A DNA stretch of 64,000 nt from Myxococcales bacterium (GCA_016706225.1 JADJKB010000021.1:1178001-1242000), one strand, 5' to 3'; positions 18,628-27,018 are shown, counted from the stretch's first letter. Notes: generated by a model from the letters alone, not told the origin. A program made the numbers and translations.

Positions 18628-21600
18628 TGGAGGACTTGGCTGATGGTTGGGTTGGCCTGCGCGCCCGCGGCGCTCTGTAGAGTGAATCGCTCTGTCGTCA
18701 GGCGTTGGTTCTTCTTGTCATGGGTTACCAGCAGGTAACCGACTGGGTCCACCACGGGGCCTGCAACCAACTGGCTCGACCCGAGCCTCACACCGGTGAC
18801 CTGCAACGACGACGTGACCAATCGCACGATGGCGTACTTGTGGGAGAGAGTGCTGGTGGCAGCGATCAGCAGTTGACGATCACTGTCCGCGACGAGGAAG
18901 AAGCGATCAAACGCGCCAACCGCCGGCCAGGTCGTGAGCACCGTCACACTTGCATCGAACGGGTCCACGCGGAGCAAGCGCAAGAAATGAGGGGGTGGCT
19001 TGCCGCCCTTCTTGGACTTGCTCCCGGGTGGTGCGACCTGGTCCAGCACGTACAACGCCCGCTCAGCGAAGTCGTAGGTGCCCGCCAGCACATCGCCGAG
19101 ACTCTGAGCGAGCGGGAGTCGGACGAAGTGGCCCATCGGACGACCCGTCCAGATGTCGTGCAGCCGCTCTCCAGCGAGGCTGCGCCCCCCGACGACGAAC
19201 AACCTGTCGAGAGAGCGGGAGTAGATGCCCACGAATTCGGTGCGTGGCTCCGGGAGCGCGGGCACGCCGGGATTCTGTGCCACGGCGAGCGTGGCCCCCG
19301 CGGCGCTGTCGCCGCACAGATCAGGCTGCTCGTCCCCGAAGCGACCATCCGGAACACAACCGACGATCCCATCGCACGGCACGAAGCAGCTCGAGCTGCA
19401 CGCCATGCTGCCGGCCGCGCAGAGCGCTCCGGACTCCGCTTGGCAGGTGATCGCCGATTCGTCGGTGACACCGTCGCTTCCGGGCGCCGCGGCCAGGGTG
19501 CAGGAGGGATCGCCGGGACCTGGGTTGCCGCCGTCGTCCCCGACGACCTCATTGCATGGGATCGAACACTTGAGTCCGGTCGCACAGCGCATGAGCACTT
19601 GCCCGGCCGTGCACCCGACCTGACGGTCGTCGGCGCCTCCGACGAGATGCCCGTCATCTCCGACCGCCACGCTGTCAATCACGCTCGTAGCGTCGCGAGC
19701 GAACAGCACAGCCACCCGCTCGTTTGCGGACCACCACGCGCCATAAGGCTCGACCGCATTCAATACGCGCGAGCCCACACCAAGCGACGCCGCGAGCGCA
19801 GGGCTGACGCGGTCCGAAGCATCGACAGCGTCCCCGCCTGTCGTGAGCACGAAGGGGCCGTGCGCGACCGAGTTCCAGAAGGCAACGCGCGCTTGGCCCG
19901 CTGGCTCGTCGGGAAACGGCTGCCAGTTTTGTTTGATCGGATCCGCCGCCAGCGGCCAAAGGATCGGATTGTCGCCCTCGAAGGTCGGCCAGATCAGCGG
20001 ACCTGCCGTGCCCACGAGCAGGAACTTCTCCGGCGCGAGGTCGAAGTGTGCGTTCGCGAGCTGCTCGCCATGGAAGCCGGTTCCGACATCGACGGTGTCC
20101 CCGACCGGCGTCGCGGCGTTGAGCCACATCTTCCCGTCGAGACCACTCGCCACGCTGCCGTCGGGGAAGCCGGGGCTCGGCAAGGCGATGAATTCGGCGA
20201 GCGTCCCTGCCTTGGTTTGCCAGAACGCGAAGTCCTCCAGATAGGCCCACTTCACGTCGTACTGCTGCTTCGTATCGAACGAGTGGGCGTTGAGGTAGTC
20301 GAAGGGACTGCTGGCCCCTCGCGGAAGCTGCGTGAGACCCCGGTCGATGCGGATGCGGTGGTAGGGCTGGGCGCGCTGCTCCTGAGCGGCCGTCGCGGCG
20401 TCGGTGAGGCGGGCATCCAAGACCGCGAGCTGGTCATCGCATGCGGGATCGCTGTTGAGGATCTTCTCCTGGCAGAACCTGAAGTTCGTCGCGAGCCCAA
20501 GGAAATTCCAGTACGACGGAGAGCCCACCAGAACCGGCGCGCGATTCGAACGCACGGGGGTCACCCGCAGTGACGAGCTGTCGGTGCCTTTCTTGACGTA
20601 GCAGACCGGATCCGCGCACGGCGGGTTGCTTGCGGGAGGGAGCGGAATGTCCTTGGGAACCGGTTTCGCGGCGGGAACGGGCACTGGATCGCAGAGGTCG
20701 GGCCAGCGCTCGGTCGGGCTGTGGAAGCTCTCGGAGAGCGCGTTCGCGTTGACGGCAAGAGTCGACGGCGTGTTCGGGCAAGCGTCTTCCTTGTCGCAGA
20801 TGCCGTCGTGGTCCGTGTCGGGCTCGCACCCGCAGGGGGGCGCGCAGGCCCTTGGCACGCCTGGTGCGGCCGAGTTGGGACCGCAGCGGTCGTAGTCGCT
20901 GCCGAGCGCGCACTCGTCGCACTCGTCGGGAACTCCGTCGCCGTCGGAGTCCAACCCTGGTGGGGCGAGTACGCTGTCGAGCCAGGCCTTCTGCGCAACG
21001 ACGCTCGCCCACTGATTCGTAACTGGATTGCAGCTCAGAGCGAATGCGTCCACGAGGAAGTCAGAGAAGACCCCTACGATACGGGGAGCACCGACCGGCC
21101 CCACCAGCAGCGGACCCCCGGAGTCGCCAGCGTCGGCGGACGATTCCTCGCCGCCGAGCGTCCAGTCGATGGTGAAGCCGTTGAACAGGGTGTTTGCGCT
21201 CAGCTGGTTGCCAAAGCGGCGCTCGTCGGCGTTGTTGGGCGTGCAAGCGCCAGTGAGCCCGTAACCAACGATGGTCGTCTTGTCCTCGAAGAACTTCGTG
21301 CTGTGCCCTGGGTGCCGAGGGATCGGACTGAACCCCTTCGGCACCGGCCCGGGGAGCTTCACCACCAGCATGTCGCTCTGACCTTTGGCCGGGTCGCCGT
21401 ACACGCCGGGCTGCTTGACGATGACCGTGGTGCCGAGCTGAAACGGCACCGAGATGGACTTCCATTGCTTCGTTGGCGAGTAACGCAGCAGACGAACGGC
21501 GACTTCCTGCGTTGCTGGCTCGAGACAGTGCTGCGCGGTCAACACTTCTCGACACGACACCAGCGTGCCAGTGCACGGCTTGTTTCCCCAGCTGCCGACG

Positions 21601-21792
21601 TAGTCGACGCGAACCACACCGGTGAACGCGTCCTCCGAATCGATCGGAGCTATCCCCTCGCTGGGCCCCTCGATGGGGCTCGACCTCCTCTCAAGGTCGG
21701 CCCCCCCCCTGCGAACTGCATGCCAGCGCGAGGATCGCAACGCTGGAGCAAGCCAATCCCAGAACTCGAACGGCGCTGGACGTTCCAACCAT
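18624..21792 (-). CDS. Trypsin-like protease with propeller tail, second paralogue (signal out of frame)
   Basis: About 1055 residues. The protease domain shows LTAQHCLEP (His) and ADAGDSGGPLLVG (Ser). A calcium-type repeat follows (DSDGDGVPDECDECALG, then DTDHDGICDKEDACPNT). The C-terminal third has propeller strands (FVGIYSRSLDRLFVVGGRS). From ATG 21792 the sequence encodes a textbook lipoprotein signal (VRVLGLACSSVAILALAC-S-S-Q-G-G), but nine G at 21701-21709 shift it out of frame; eight G would join it to the protease. A start at 21815 in the open frame would lack any signal peptide and is less likely. The gene overlaps the following lipoprotein by 4 bp. The role is the same as proposed for the first cassette. 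Confidence 0.78.
21701..21709 (-). repeat. G9 tract just after the lipobox of the second protease
   Basis: Nine G on the coding (minus) strand, preceded by gttcgca exactly as in the first protease, but placed after the lipobox Cys rather than before the hydrophobic core. It puts the signal peptide and the protease domain in different frames. Confidence 0.8.
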
Positions 21793-22018
21793 GTCTCAGT
21801 CTCCCCGGCGTACACGACCCGAAGGAAGTGTGCCGGAATTCACGCGCACTCGAAAGGTACGAAACGGCGCACAGCTGCCGACACTCACATGGAGGCTGGC
21901 TGACACGCGGCTTGAAAGCTCACGACGCCGTCATCGAAGCGAGCGGCCACCAAACGCGGCGCGAGCCATGCCCTGAGCGAGCGCACCAAGCGTGGAGCGA
22001 CGCGTCCCCTCCGCCCGC

Positions 22019-22079
22019 GTGCGCGCGAGCATCGGCAAGACGTGCGGGGTCTTGGCAATACTTCACCGCTCGCGCGCAC
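22019..22079. repeat. Long hairpin repeat, copy 2
   Basis: Arms gtgcgcgcgagc (22019-22030) and gctcgcgcgcac (22068-22079) pair over 12 bp. The centre holds gcaagac and gtcttggc, a nested stem. Against copy 1 one arm changes G to A and the other C to T, so pairing is kept. It lies about 310 bp past the end of a minus-strand operon, like copy 1. Confidence 0.6.
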
Positions 22080-22136
22080 CGGGTAAGGAGGGGACCGGCG
22101 CCGCGGAGCGGCGACGAGGGTGGGGGCAACACCACA

Positions 22137-22329
22137 CATGCCCTTCGCCCTGCACGCCGCCTACTGGCACGACCGCTTCGGCGAACCCAAGAGCGGCGGC
22201 TGCGTGAACCTCTCGCCGCGCGACGCAAAGTGGCTATTCGAGTGGACGGAACCCAGCGTGCCCGCCGCGTGGCACGGCGTGCGCTCGGGGGATGCGCGGG
22301 GGATGGGGACGTTGGTCAGAGTGCGGTGA
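22137..22329 (+). pseudogene. Detached copy of the 3' end of the L,D-transpeptidase gene
   Basis: The sequence from HMPFALHAAYW to the stop codon repeats the last part of the transpeptidase at 8321-9985, with only a few, mostly silent, base changes. It includes the active-site SGGCVNLSP and the same stop context. Nothing upstream encodes the rest of the protein, although an ATG at 22120 could be read in frame for 69 codons. Too short to fold as an enzyme; a duplicated gene fragment. The low divergence and silent changes suggest either a recent copy or gene conversion. Confidence 0.75.
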
Positions 22330-22392
22330 GATCGCGGGGGTGGTTGGGGAGAGCTCACGACTTGCTTCGCGAGGCCGACATGCCGCCTCGCG

Positions 22393-22761
22393 CTAGTTGC
22401 AATAGTCGACCCACCCGCAGTGAGTCATCATGCAGCAATGGTGTGGCGCAGGGCAGCCACCCCTCAGCGACGCGCAATAACAGACCGGGGGTTTCTCCCC
22501 TTTGAAGCGCACGCAGTCGCCTCTGCACGGCTGCCCGTTGCAGCACGTTCGTGTCGAGCTCACGGACCCGGGCAGGCTCGTGTCCGTGTCGAAGCTCTCC
22601 ACACCGACCGCGTCGGCCGGAGTGTTGCCGCCATCCTCGTCTGCCTGCAATCCGACGGGCGCGGGTCTGGTCGCGTCGCGCGCGCAGGCCACGGCCAAGC
22701 CAACGCCGGCTCCGAAGAGGAACCCCGCGCGCGCCAGCCGACGACGCGGGCTCGGCTTCAC
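22393..22761 (-). CDS. Small Cys-rich secreted or lipid-anchored protein (gene 4 of the operon)
   Basis: About 122 residues from GTG 22761: KPSPRRRLARAGFLFGAGVG, then LAVAC-A-R-D (lipobox-like), an acidic linker, and a C-terminal domain with about ten cysteines: RTCCNGQPCRGDC, PPVCYCASLRGGCPAPHHCC, MTHCGWVDYC. The last motif recurs almost identically at the end of the protein at 23291-23890, so the two share a disulphide-rich module. The start overlaps the upstream stop (GTGA), so translation is coupled. Function unknown; envelope location is likely. Confidence 0.65.
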   Translation of the reverse strand: MKPSPRRRLARAGFLFGAGVGLAVACARDATRPAPVGLQADEDGGNTPADAVGVESFDTDTSLPGSVSSTRTCCNGQPCRGDCVRFKGEKPPVCYCASLRGGCPAPHHCCMMTHCGWVDYCN

Positions 22762-23294
22762 TTTTGCTCCGTCTGAGCCATGGGGACGGCGGAAGCGGGG
22801 AGCGGCCGCGATGGCAGCGCGAGGCGAAGTCGCCGCGGGCGTTGCGGTGCCGCGGTTGGCGTTCCGCAGTGCTCGTCCTCGCGACAGATGCGCTGCTGGC
22901 CGTTGCCGCACTCCTCACTGCAGCGGGCGCCCGTGTCGTCGAGGCAGCAGACCGAGCCGGTGGCGCGGCACTCCGCGTCTGACCAGCAGGATGCCGGCAC
23001 TGAACCCGAAGGGCAGGGCGCGGCGTTCGATACACACTCAGCACCAAACTCGCGCGCAGCCCCCGAGTATCCCACGCAGCATTGTTCCAACCGCGCATCG
23101 CACTCGCGCTCTCCGCAGCGCAGCTGTGCCCTCTTGGTCGCCACTGCCTCCGTTGGTCTCGAAACGTTGCTCCGAAGTACGACCACCAGCCCGAGCTTGT
23201 GCAGACGAGGCGATTTCGCGGTCGGCCAGAGCAACACGGCGCCCGAGGCTGCAAGGCAGGCCCCGAGGAGTGCCCAGCGCGTACGCGCGGTCAT
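22758..23294 (-). CDS. Membrane-anchored Cys-rich protein (gene 3 of the operon)
   Basis: 178 residues from ATG 23294, which overlaps the upstream stop (ATGA). An N-terminal hydrophobic segment (WALLGACLAASGAVLLWP) is a signal anchor or uncleaved signal. Cysteine pairs follow (LRCGERECDARLEQCCVG, AECRATGSVCCLDDTGARC). The tail is Arg/Pro-rich. The Cys pattern differs from its operon neighbours, so it is not a simple paralogue. Extracytoplasmic; function unknown. Confidence 0.6.
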   Translation of the reverse strand: MTARTRWALLGACLAASGAVLLWPTAKSPRLHKLGLVVVLRSNVSRPTEAVATKRAQLRCGERECDARLEQCCVGYSGAAREFGAECVSNAAPCPSGSVPASCWSDAECRATGSVCCLDDTGARCSEECGNGQQRICREDEHCGTPTAAPQRPRRLRLALPSRPLPASAVPMAQTEQK

Positions 23295-23890
23295 TGGCAG
23301 TAGTCTGGCCAGTCGCAGTGGGTGGCCATGCAACAGTGATGAGGTGCTGGGCAACCGCCCTTCAGGCCCGCGCAGTAACACGTGGGAGTTTGCTGTCCGT
23401 CGAACACCACGCACTCGCCGCGGCACAGCACGCCGTTGCAGCAACTCTGATAGGCGAAGACCGCGCCGAGCCACTCCTTCTGGCAGTCGTTGCCGCCGTC
23501 GATCACGACGTAGCCGGGGCCATCGGCGTCCGACACGTCGGGCGTGCTGGCGTCGGGCAACTTGAGCTTTCCTCCTTTCCCCGACGCATCCCAACCGTCC
23601 TTGCCCGGCGCCGAGACATCTGCTGGAGGTGCGCTGTCTGCGGGCCCTTCAGCCCCGCCGCCCGCGCCGCCGAGCTCTGGCGACGAGGCGCCGACGCCTC
23701 CCTGTGCACTCGTTCCCCCGCTCGGACTCGCTGCCGACCCGCCCGCGCCGGCGTTCGGCGATGCGAAGCCTCCCGCCCCGGCATTAGCCCCTGTGCCAGC
23801 GGAGGTCGAATCCAGCAGGTCTGCCCGCGCCCCGCAGCGGACGACGGAAAGCGCTACCGCTGCAAGCGCCAGCGTTCGAGTCAGTTGCAC
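23291..23890 (-). CDS. Cys-rich lipoprotein (gene 2 of the operon)
   Basis: About 199 residues from GTG 23890: LTRTLALAAVALSVVRC-G-A-R (lipobox), a Gly/Ala/Ser linker (GAGGFASPNAGAGGSA), an Asp-rich stretch, then a Cys-rich end: QSCCNGVLCRGEC, TPTCYCAGLKGGCPAPHHCC, THCDWPDYC. The terminal module matches gene 4 of the operon closely. The start overlaps the previous gene by 10 bp and the end overlaps the next by 4 bp. No known family was recognised. Confidence 0.65.
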   Translation of the reverse strand: MQLTRTLALAAVALSVVRCGARADLLDSTSAGTGANAGAGGFASPNAGAGGSAASPSGGTSAQGGVGASSPELGGAGGGAEGPADSAPPADVSAPGKDGWDASGKGGKLKLPDASTPDVSDADGPGYVVIDGGNDCQKEWLGAVFAYQSCCNGVLCRGECVVFDGQQTPTCYCAGLKGGCPAPHHCCMATHCDWPDYCQ

Positions 23891-24369
23891 TTGGCTTCTC
23901 CCCCGCAGTTGGAGTTGCACGGACCGACACAAAGTCCTGCGCAGCAGACGGCTGGCCAGATGCATCCGCCCAGGGTCGTGCCGCAGCTACAACCGCTATT
24001 CGGTGTCCAGCAATGTCCAGAGCAGTAGCCTCCCTGGCAACACGCAGCCTCGCCCGGGAATTTCCCGATGTCCGCGCAGCTCTTGGGACCGGCGTCCCAG
24101 TGCGGGTCGGAGGAAGCAGCTTCTGCACTCGGCGCGTCCGAGCTGCCGGCATCACCGCTGGTTGCATCGGGCGCTCCTGTGTCTGTCTCGCTCACCGCCG
24201 CGTCGGGGTTGGCCTGGGCGCCCGCATCTGCGCCGGGTGGCTGCTCGGGCGGTGGGTTGGCTTTGGGGTCGAGGTTGGTCTCCACCGCCCGGCCGCAGCA
24301 CGCGACCACAACGCCGACTGCCAGCCAGATGGCGGCCTGGCCCGCACGCTCAAAAGGGTGGTAGGGCAT
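23881..24369 (-). CDS. Cys-rich lipoprotein (gene 1 of the operon)
   Basis: 162 residues. The signal is AAIWLAVGVVVAC-C-G-R (lipobox), followed by a Pro/Ala/Asp/Ser-rich linker and a C-terminal domain with twelve or more cysteines (GEAACCQGGYCSGHC, SGCSCGTTLGGCIWPAVCC, GLCVGPCNSNCGGEAKCN). The GG-C-x-x-P-x-x-C-C core is reminiscent of genes 2 and 4. It heads the four-gene overlapping operon; its own start overlaps the end of a gene fragment upstream by 20 bp, so the original operon was probably longer. Confidence 0.65.
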   Translation of the reverse strand: MPYHPFERAGQAAIWLAVGVVVACCGRAVETNLDPKANPPPEQPPGADAGAQANPDAAVSETDTGAPDATSGDAGSSDAPSAEAASSDPHWDAGPKSCADIGKFPGEAACCQGGYCSGHCWTPNSGCSCGTTLGGCIWPAVCCAGLCVGPCNSNCGGEAKCN

Positions 24370-24633
24370 AGATCGAGCTCGGCCAGGTGAATGCTTGGAC
24401 GTCCACGGGAGCTGAGTAAACCTTGGTTGCGGTGCTGCAAGGCGATGGGGACCCGGGGGGCCGGAAGGCGGAGACCGAGAAGGTCGAGGCGTTGAGCCAT
24501 GGGTCCTTGACGGAACCCAAGAAGCCCAAGTCTAGCGTGTACCCCACGTTCTGAAACTGTGTGAGGCCAAAGTAGTCACCCCAGTACCCCCGCAGGTCCG
24601 GGCAGGCGTAGTGCGTACTGGACTGCACCTGGA
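24350..24633 (-). pseudogene. C-terminal fragment of a secreted protein, cut at its 5' side
   Basis: The frame ends THYACPDLRGYWGDYFGL, NVGYTLDLGFLG and VQAFTWPSSIYALPPF, which has natural protein composition. Upstream of about 24633 it runs into the antisense of a plus-strand gene fragment, so the N-terminus is lost. The 3' end overlaps the first gene of the Cys-rich operon by 20 bp, so it was probably the preceding gene. No family recognised. Confidence 0.5.
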
Positions 24634-24770
24634 TGCTCGTGAGCGGCGGCGCGGCGCTGGCCGTGGGCCTGGGCATCGCCGCGTATTTCCTGCTCCGCCC
24701 CGAGGGCGAGACGCGCTCGGAGCGCGCGTCCGGTACGATTCCGCCGAACTACGTGCCGCTCCGGTTCTGA
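24634..24770 (+). pseudogene. C-terminal fragment of a membrane protein
   Basis: The plus strand reads LVSGGAALAVGLGIAAYFLL, one clear membrane helix, then a charged stretch and the end IPPNYVPLRF before TGA at 24768. The upstream part of the gene is missing and is replaced by the antisense of the previous fragment. It is a displaced gene end, possibly from a kinase or anchor protein of the kind common in myxobacteria. Confidence 0.4.
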
Positions 24771-24900
24771 GCCGTGCAGTCGTCGACGACGTAGGTCGCG
24801 ACGAGCGCGCTCGTATCGAAGTAGACGATCATCGTCGCATCTCGCGAACCAGCGCGGAGATGGACACTCCGGCGGCAGACGGGATCGGTCGATGCACGCC
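24771..24900 (-). pseudogene. Remnant of a PIN-type toxin-antitoxin pair
   Basis: ATG at 24832 opens MIVYFDTSALVATYVVDDCT, the N-terminus of a PIN-domain RNase with its first catalytic Asp, then breaks off at the join with the neighbouring fragment. Just upstream and overlapping, a frame ends AAGVSISALVREMRR, like the tail of a small DNA-binding antitoxin. Only ends are left, so neither protein can work. Confidence 0.5.
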
Positions 24901-24969
24901 GGCAGTGCCGGGGACGCCTCAATCGTCACGGCAAATTGTCACGAGCTGCGCAAGTTCTCGAAATTATAG

Positions 24970-25022
24970 TGCGAAGGAGAGGACTTGAACCTCCACAGCG
25001 TTTCTGGGACTGAAACCAGCTA
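24970..25022 (-). tRNA. Partial tRNA-Leu(CAG)-like 3' portion, likely attachment-site remnant
   Basis: On the minus strand the sequence ends with a good T-arm (ggaggttcaagtcctctcc) and 3' acceptor strand (ttcgca), preceded by a short variable region and an anticodon-like ctggtttcagtcccag carrying CAG. The 5' acceptor strand and D-arm are missing and the anticodon stem is imperfect, so it cannot be a working tRNA. Integrases often target this part of a tRNA gene, so it is probably a leftover att site. It directly follows the VapBC gene. Confidence 0.4.
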
Positions 25023-25028
25023 GTCGCG

Positions 25029-25661
25029 TCAAACGCGCCAGTTCTCGACGACGAGCCCCGAAACGCGCCCGAACTCGCGCTCGTTCGAGGTCACGAGCAC
25101 GAGGCCGCGGGCAAGCGCGCAGCCAGCGATGAGAGCATCGTAAGCACCGATTGGGCGCCCCCTCTTTTGGAGCGCTGCACGTAGAGCGGCGGTGGCGTGA
25201 GCGTCGGCGGAGTCGTAGGCAGCGACAGTCACGGCAGCCATCATGGCACGAAGCACTGGCGCGAGCTTTCGAGCGCGTCCAGGATTCAAAGCCAGACCGA
25301 ACTCGACCTCCATGACCGTAACGCTGGATATCACCACTTCTGCAGGCGCAGTGGCCTTGACGCGAGCCAAGGTCACGTCATCGCCGCGCGCGAAGTCGCT
25401 GAGAACGCAGGTGTCGAGCAGATACTTCACGCGAGCGGATCCCTGCGTGGCGCGCGTAGCTTCCGCCGCTCGGCTTCGAAGCGAGGCGCGCGGTACTCCC
25501 TCGAACAGGACGACCTCCCGGGGCCAGCAGGCGTCGCCGGTGCCATCGAGGAGCCGGCTCACCGCCTCACGGATCAAGGCGTTGCGCGTAGTCCGCCGCC
25601 GCCTGGCCAGGCGGTCCAGGCGCGCGCCGGTCGCTGCATCGACGTAGAGGTTGAAGTTCAT
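25029..25661 (-). CDS. In-frame fusion of VapB-like antitoxin and VapC-like PIN toxin
   Basis: 210 residues. Residues 1-77 are a ribbon-helix-helix-type antitoxin (MNFNLYVDAATGARLDRLAR, then NALIREAVSRLLDG). From residue 78 a complete PIN toxin follows (VKYLLDTCVLSDF with Asp83, VMEVEFGLAL with the conserved Glu, AYDALIAGCALA with the third acidic site, then TSNEREF). PIN toxins cut RNA and are held inactive by the antitoxin. In the other copy (52140-52678) the same genes are separate and overlap by GTGA. Here two bases are missing near 25486, which removes the antitoxin stop and joins the chains. Whether the fusion is active, self-inhibited or an assembly error is unknown. Confidence 0.8.
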   Translation of the reverse strand: MNFNLYVDAATGARLDRLARRRRTTRNALIREAVSRLLDGTGDACWPREVVLFEGVPRASLRSRAAEATRATQGSARVKYLLDTCVLSDFARGDDVTLARVKATAPAEVVISSVTVMEVEFGLALNPGRARKLAPVLRAMMAAVTVAAYDSADAHATAALRAALQKRGRPIGAYDALIAGCALARGLVLVTSNEREFGRVSGLVVENWRV

Positions 25662-25797
25662 GGGTGCCTCATAACTGTTCAGCAGTTATGCCGCACGTCG
25701 GGTGGGTCCGCAAGTCGCGGCCGTGTCGGCTCGTCGTTCTAGCGAGCAGGGAAACGCTCCTCAGAGGAAGACCGCGTGCTGGCTACCCCTGGCTCGG

Positions 25798-26106
25798 CTA
25801 TCCCGCCGCCGGCTTCTGACTCGCCCGCGCCGTCCTGCCCAGCTCCCCCAACGCGCGCTCGCAGTCGTCGATGACGAGCTTGTTCGAGGTGGCCTCGGCC
25901 AGCCGCTTCGCCAGCGCGAGCTCACGCCGGGCGCCGACCGGGTCGCCCCGCTTGGCCAGGAGCTTACCCAGCAAGGTGCGGCCGCTCAGCGCGTCCCAGG
26001 TCCATTTCTGGGCCTCGGCCTGGGCCAAGCGTTGCCCCAGGAGCTTCTTGGCGGGCTCGGAGCCGTTCAGTGCGTCGAGTGTGGTTGCCCCCCTCGTCGG
26101 CGCTGA
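25798..26106 (-). pseudogene. C-terminal TPR-like fragment, copy A
   Basis: The frame ends TLLGKLLAKRGDPVGARREL, then SNKLVIDDCERALGELG. It has the helical, alanine-rich look of a TPR or transcription-regulator tail seen at the C-termini of myxobacterial Ser/Thr kinases. There is no N-terminal domain; upstream of about 26106 the homology to a protein stops. It is a passenger gene end carried between VapBC and the transposase, repeated at 52814-53100. Confidence 0.5.
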
Positions 26107-26130
26107 CGCGCCGCCGGTCCCCCAAATTCG

Positions 26131-26194
26131 GTGAGCGCGGGCGCTGCTGAAGTTTCCCAAGGCACGGAAGCGTGAGGGTGGCGCCCGCGCTCAC
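26131..26194. repeat. Strong hairpin upstream of the IS91-like transposase
   Basis: Arms gtgagcgcgggcgc (26131-26144) and gcgcccgcgctcac (26181-26194) pair over 14 bp around a 36-nt loop. It is also present in copy B near 53149-53213. It could be the element's left terminus or a regulator of transposase expression. Confidence 0.6.
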
Positions 26195-26667
26195 GCGAAA
26201 GGGGGGGACGCGTCGGGCCGGGCGCGGAGCGTCAGCACCCACGTGCTGGCGGGGGCAGCCCGACCTCGGCCTGTGCCCCGCCTTGCCTCCCGGAAGGGGG
26301 TCGGCGAGGAGCATGGCGCAGACACGCCCGCGAGGTGGCGATCGCCACCGGCGAAAGCGCCCAACGCCACCCTTCGCGTGCGCGAAGTAGCCGCAATCGC
26401 AGGCATGCGTCGCGGGCACGCCGATTGCGCAGGTACGCGTCGTGTCCGGCAAGCCGACGTACGCACGCCGCCGTCCCGAGACGACTGCGCTCTACCAGGT
26501 TGTGCTCGACAACCTCCGCACGCTGTACGCAGCGGCGGAGGACGGCTTCGCCTCGCCGCTGCCCGGCTTCGTGAGAGACGAGCTCGAAGGTTTCATCGAC
26601 TGCGGTGTGCTCGCACGAGGGTAAGCACGTACAGACTCAGTATTGCACTCACCCTACGCCGCCCGAG

Positions 26668-27018
26668 GTGACGCTCACGCGCCGTCACCATCCGCTGGAG
26701 GGACAGCGGTTCGAGGTGATGCGAGGCGGTCCCAAGCACATCGTGGTGCGCCTGCCGGACGGCACGATGAGAGTGCCGCGTTCCTGGACGGACGCCGACG
26801 GCGAGTCGGCGCCGCACGGACCAGACACGATCTTCAGCATCGATGCGCTGAAGGAAATGCTCGAGCTCCTCGAAATGCTACGTCGCCGCGGGCTGAAGCA
26901 AGACGTGCCGCGTGACGGGTCGGCGCCGCTTGCGGACCTGTGCGCGGTGGCGGATGCGGTGTCTCCACTGGAGGAGGAATCGCATGCCGAAACAGACAAC
27001 GCTCGACCTGCGAGGTGA
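26668..27018 (+). CDS. DUF5372-like protein of the serine-recombinase element
   Basis: About 116 residues from a GTG at 26668. The first half reads TRRHHPLEGQRFEVMRGGPK, VVRLPDGTMRVPRSWTDADG, the typical H-P-L-x-G-x-x-F and W-T-D pattern of DUF5372. An amphipathic helix follows (IDALKEMLELLEMLRRRGL). Such genes regularly sit ahead of a small gene and a recombinase in these elements; their task is not known. It is cytosolic, with no signal. A GTG further upstream at 26605 lies outside the element and is not used. Confidence 0.6.
   Translation: MTLTRRHHPLEGQRFEVMRGGPKHIVVRLPDGTMRVPRSWTDADGESAPHGPDTIFSIDALKEMLELLEMLRRRGLKQDVPRDGSAPLADLCAVADAVSPLEEESHAETDNARPAR

Noticed and set aside
18705..20573. 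622-codon open frame on the plus strand
   Set aside because: It is the antisense of the second protease, which has clear catalytic motifs. High GC keeps antisense frames open. No motif or plausible start.
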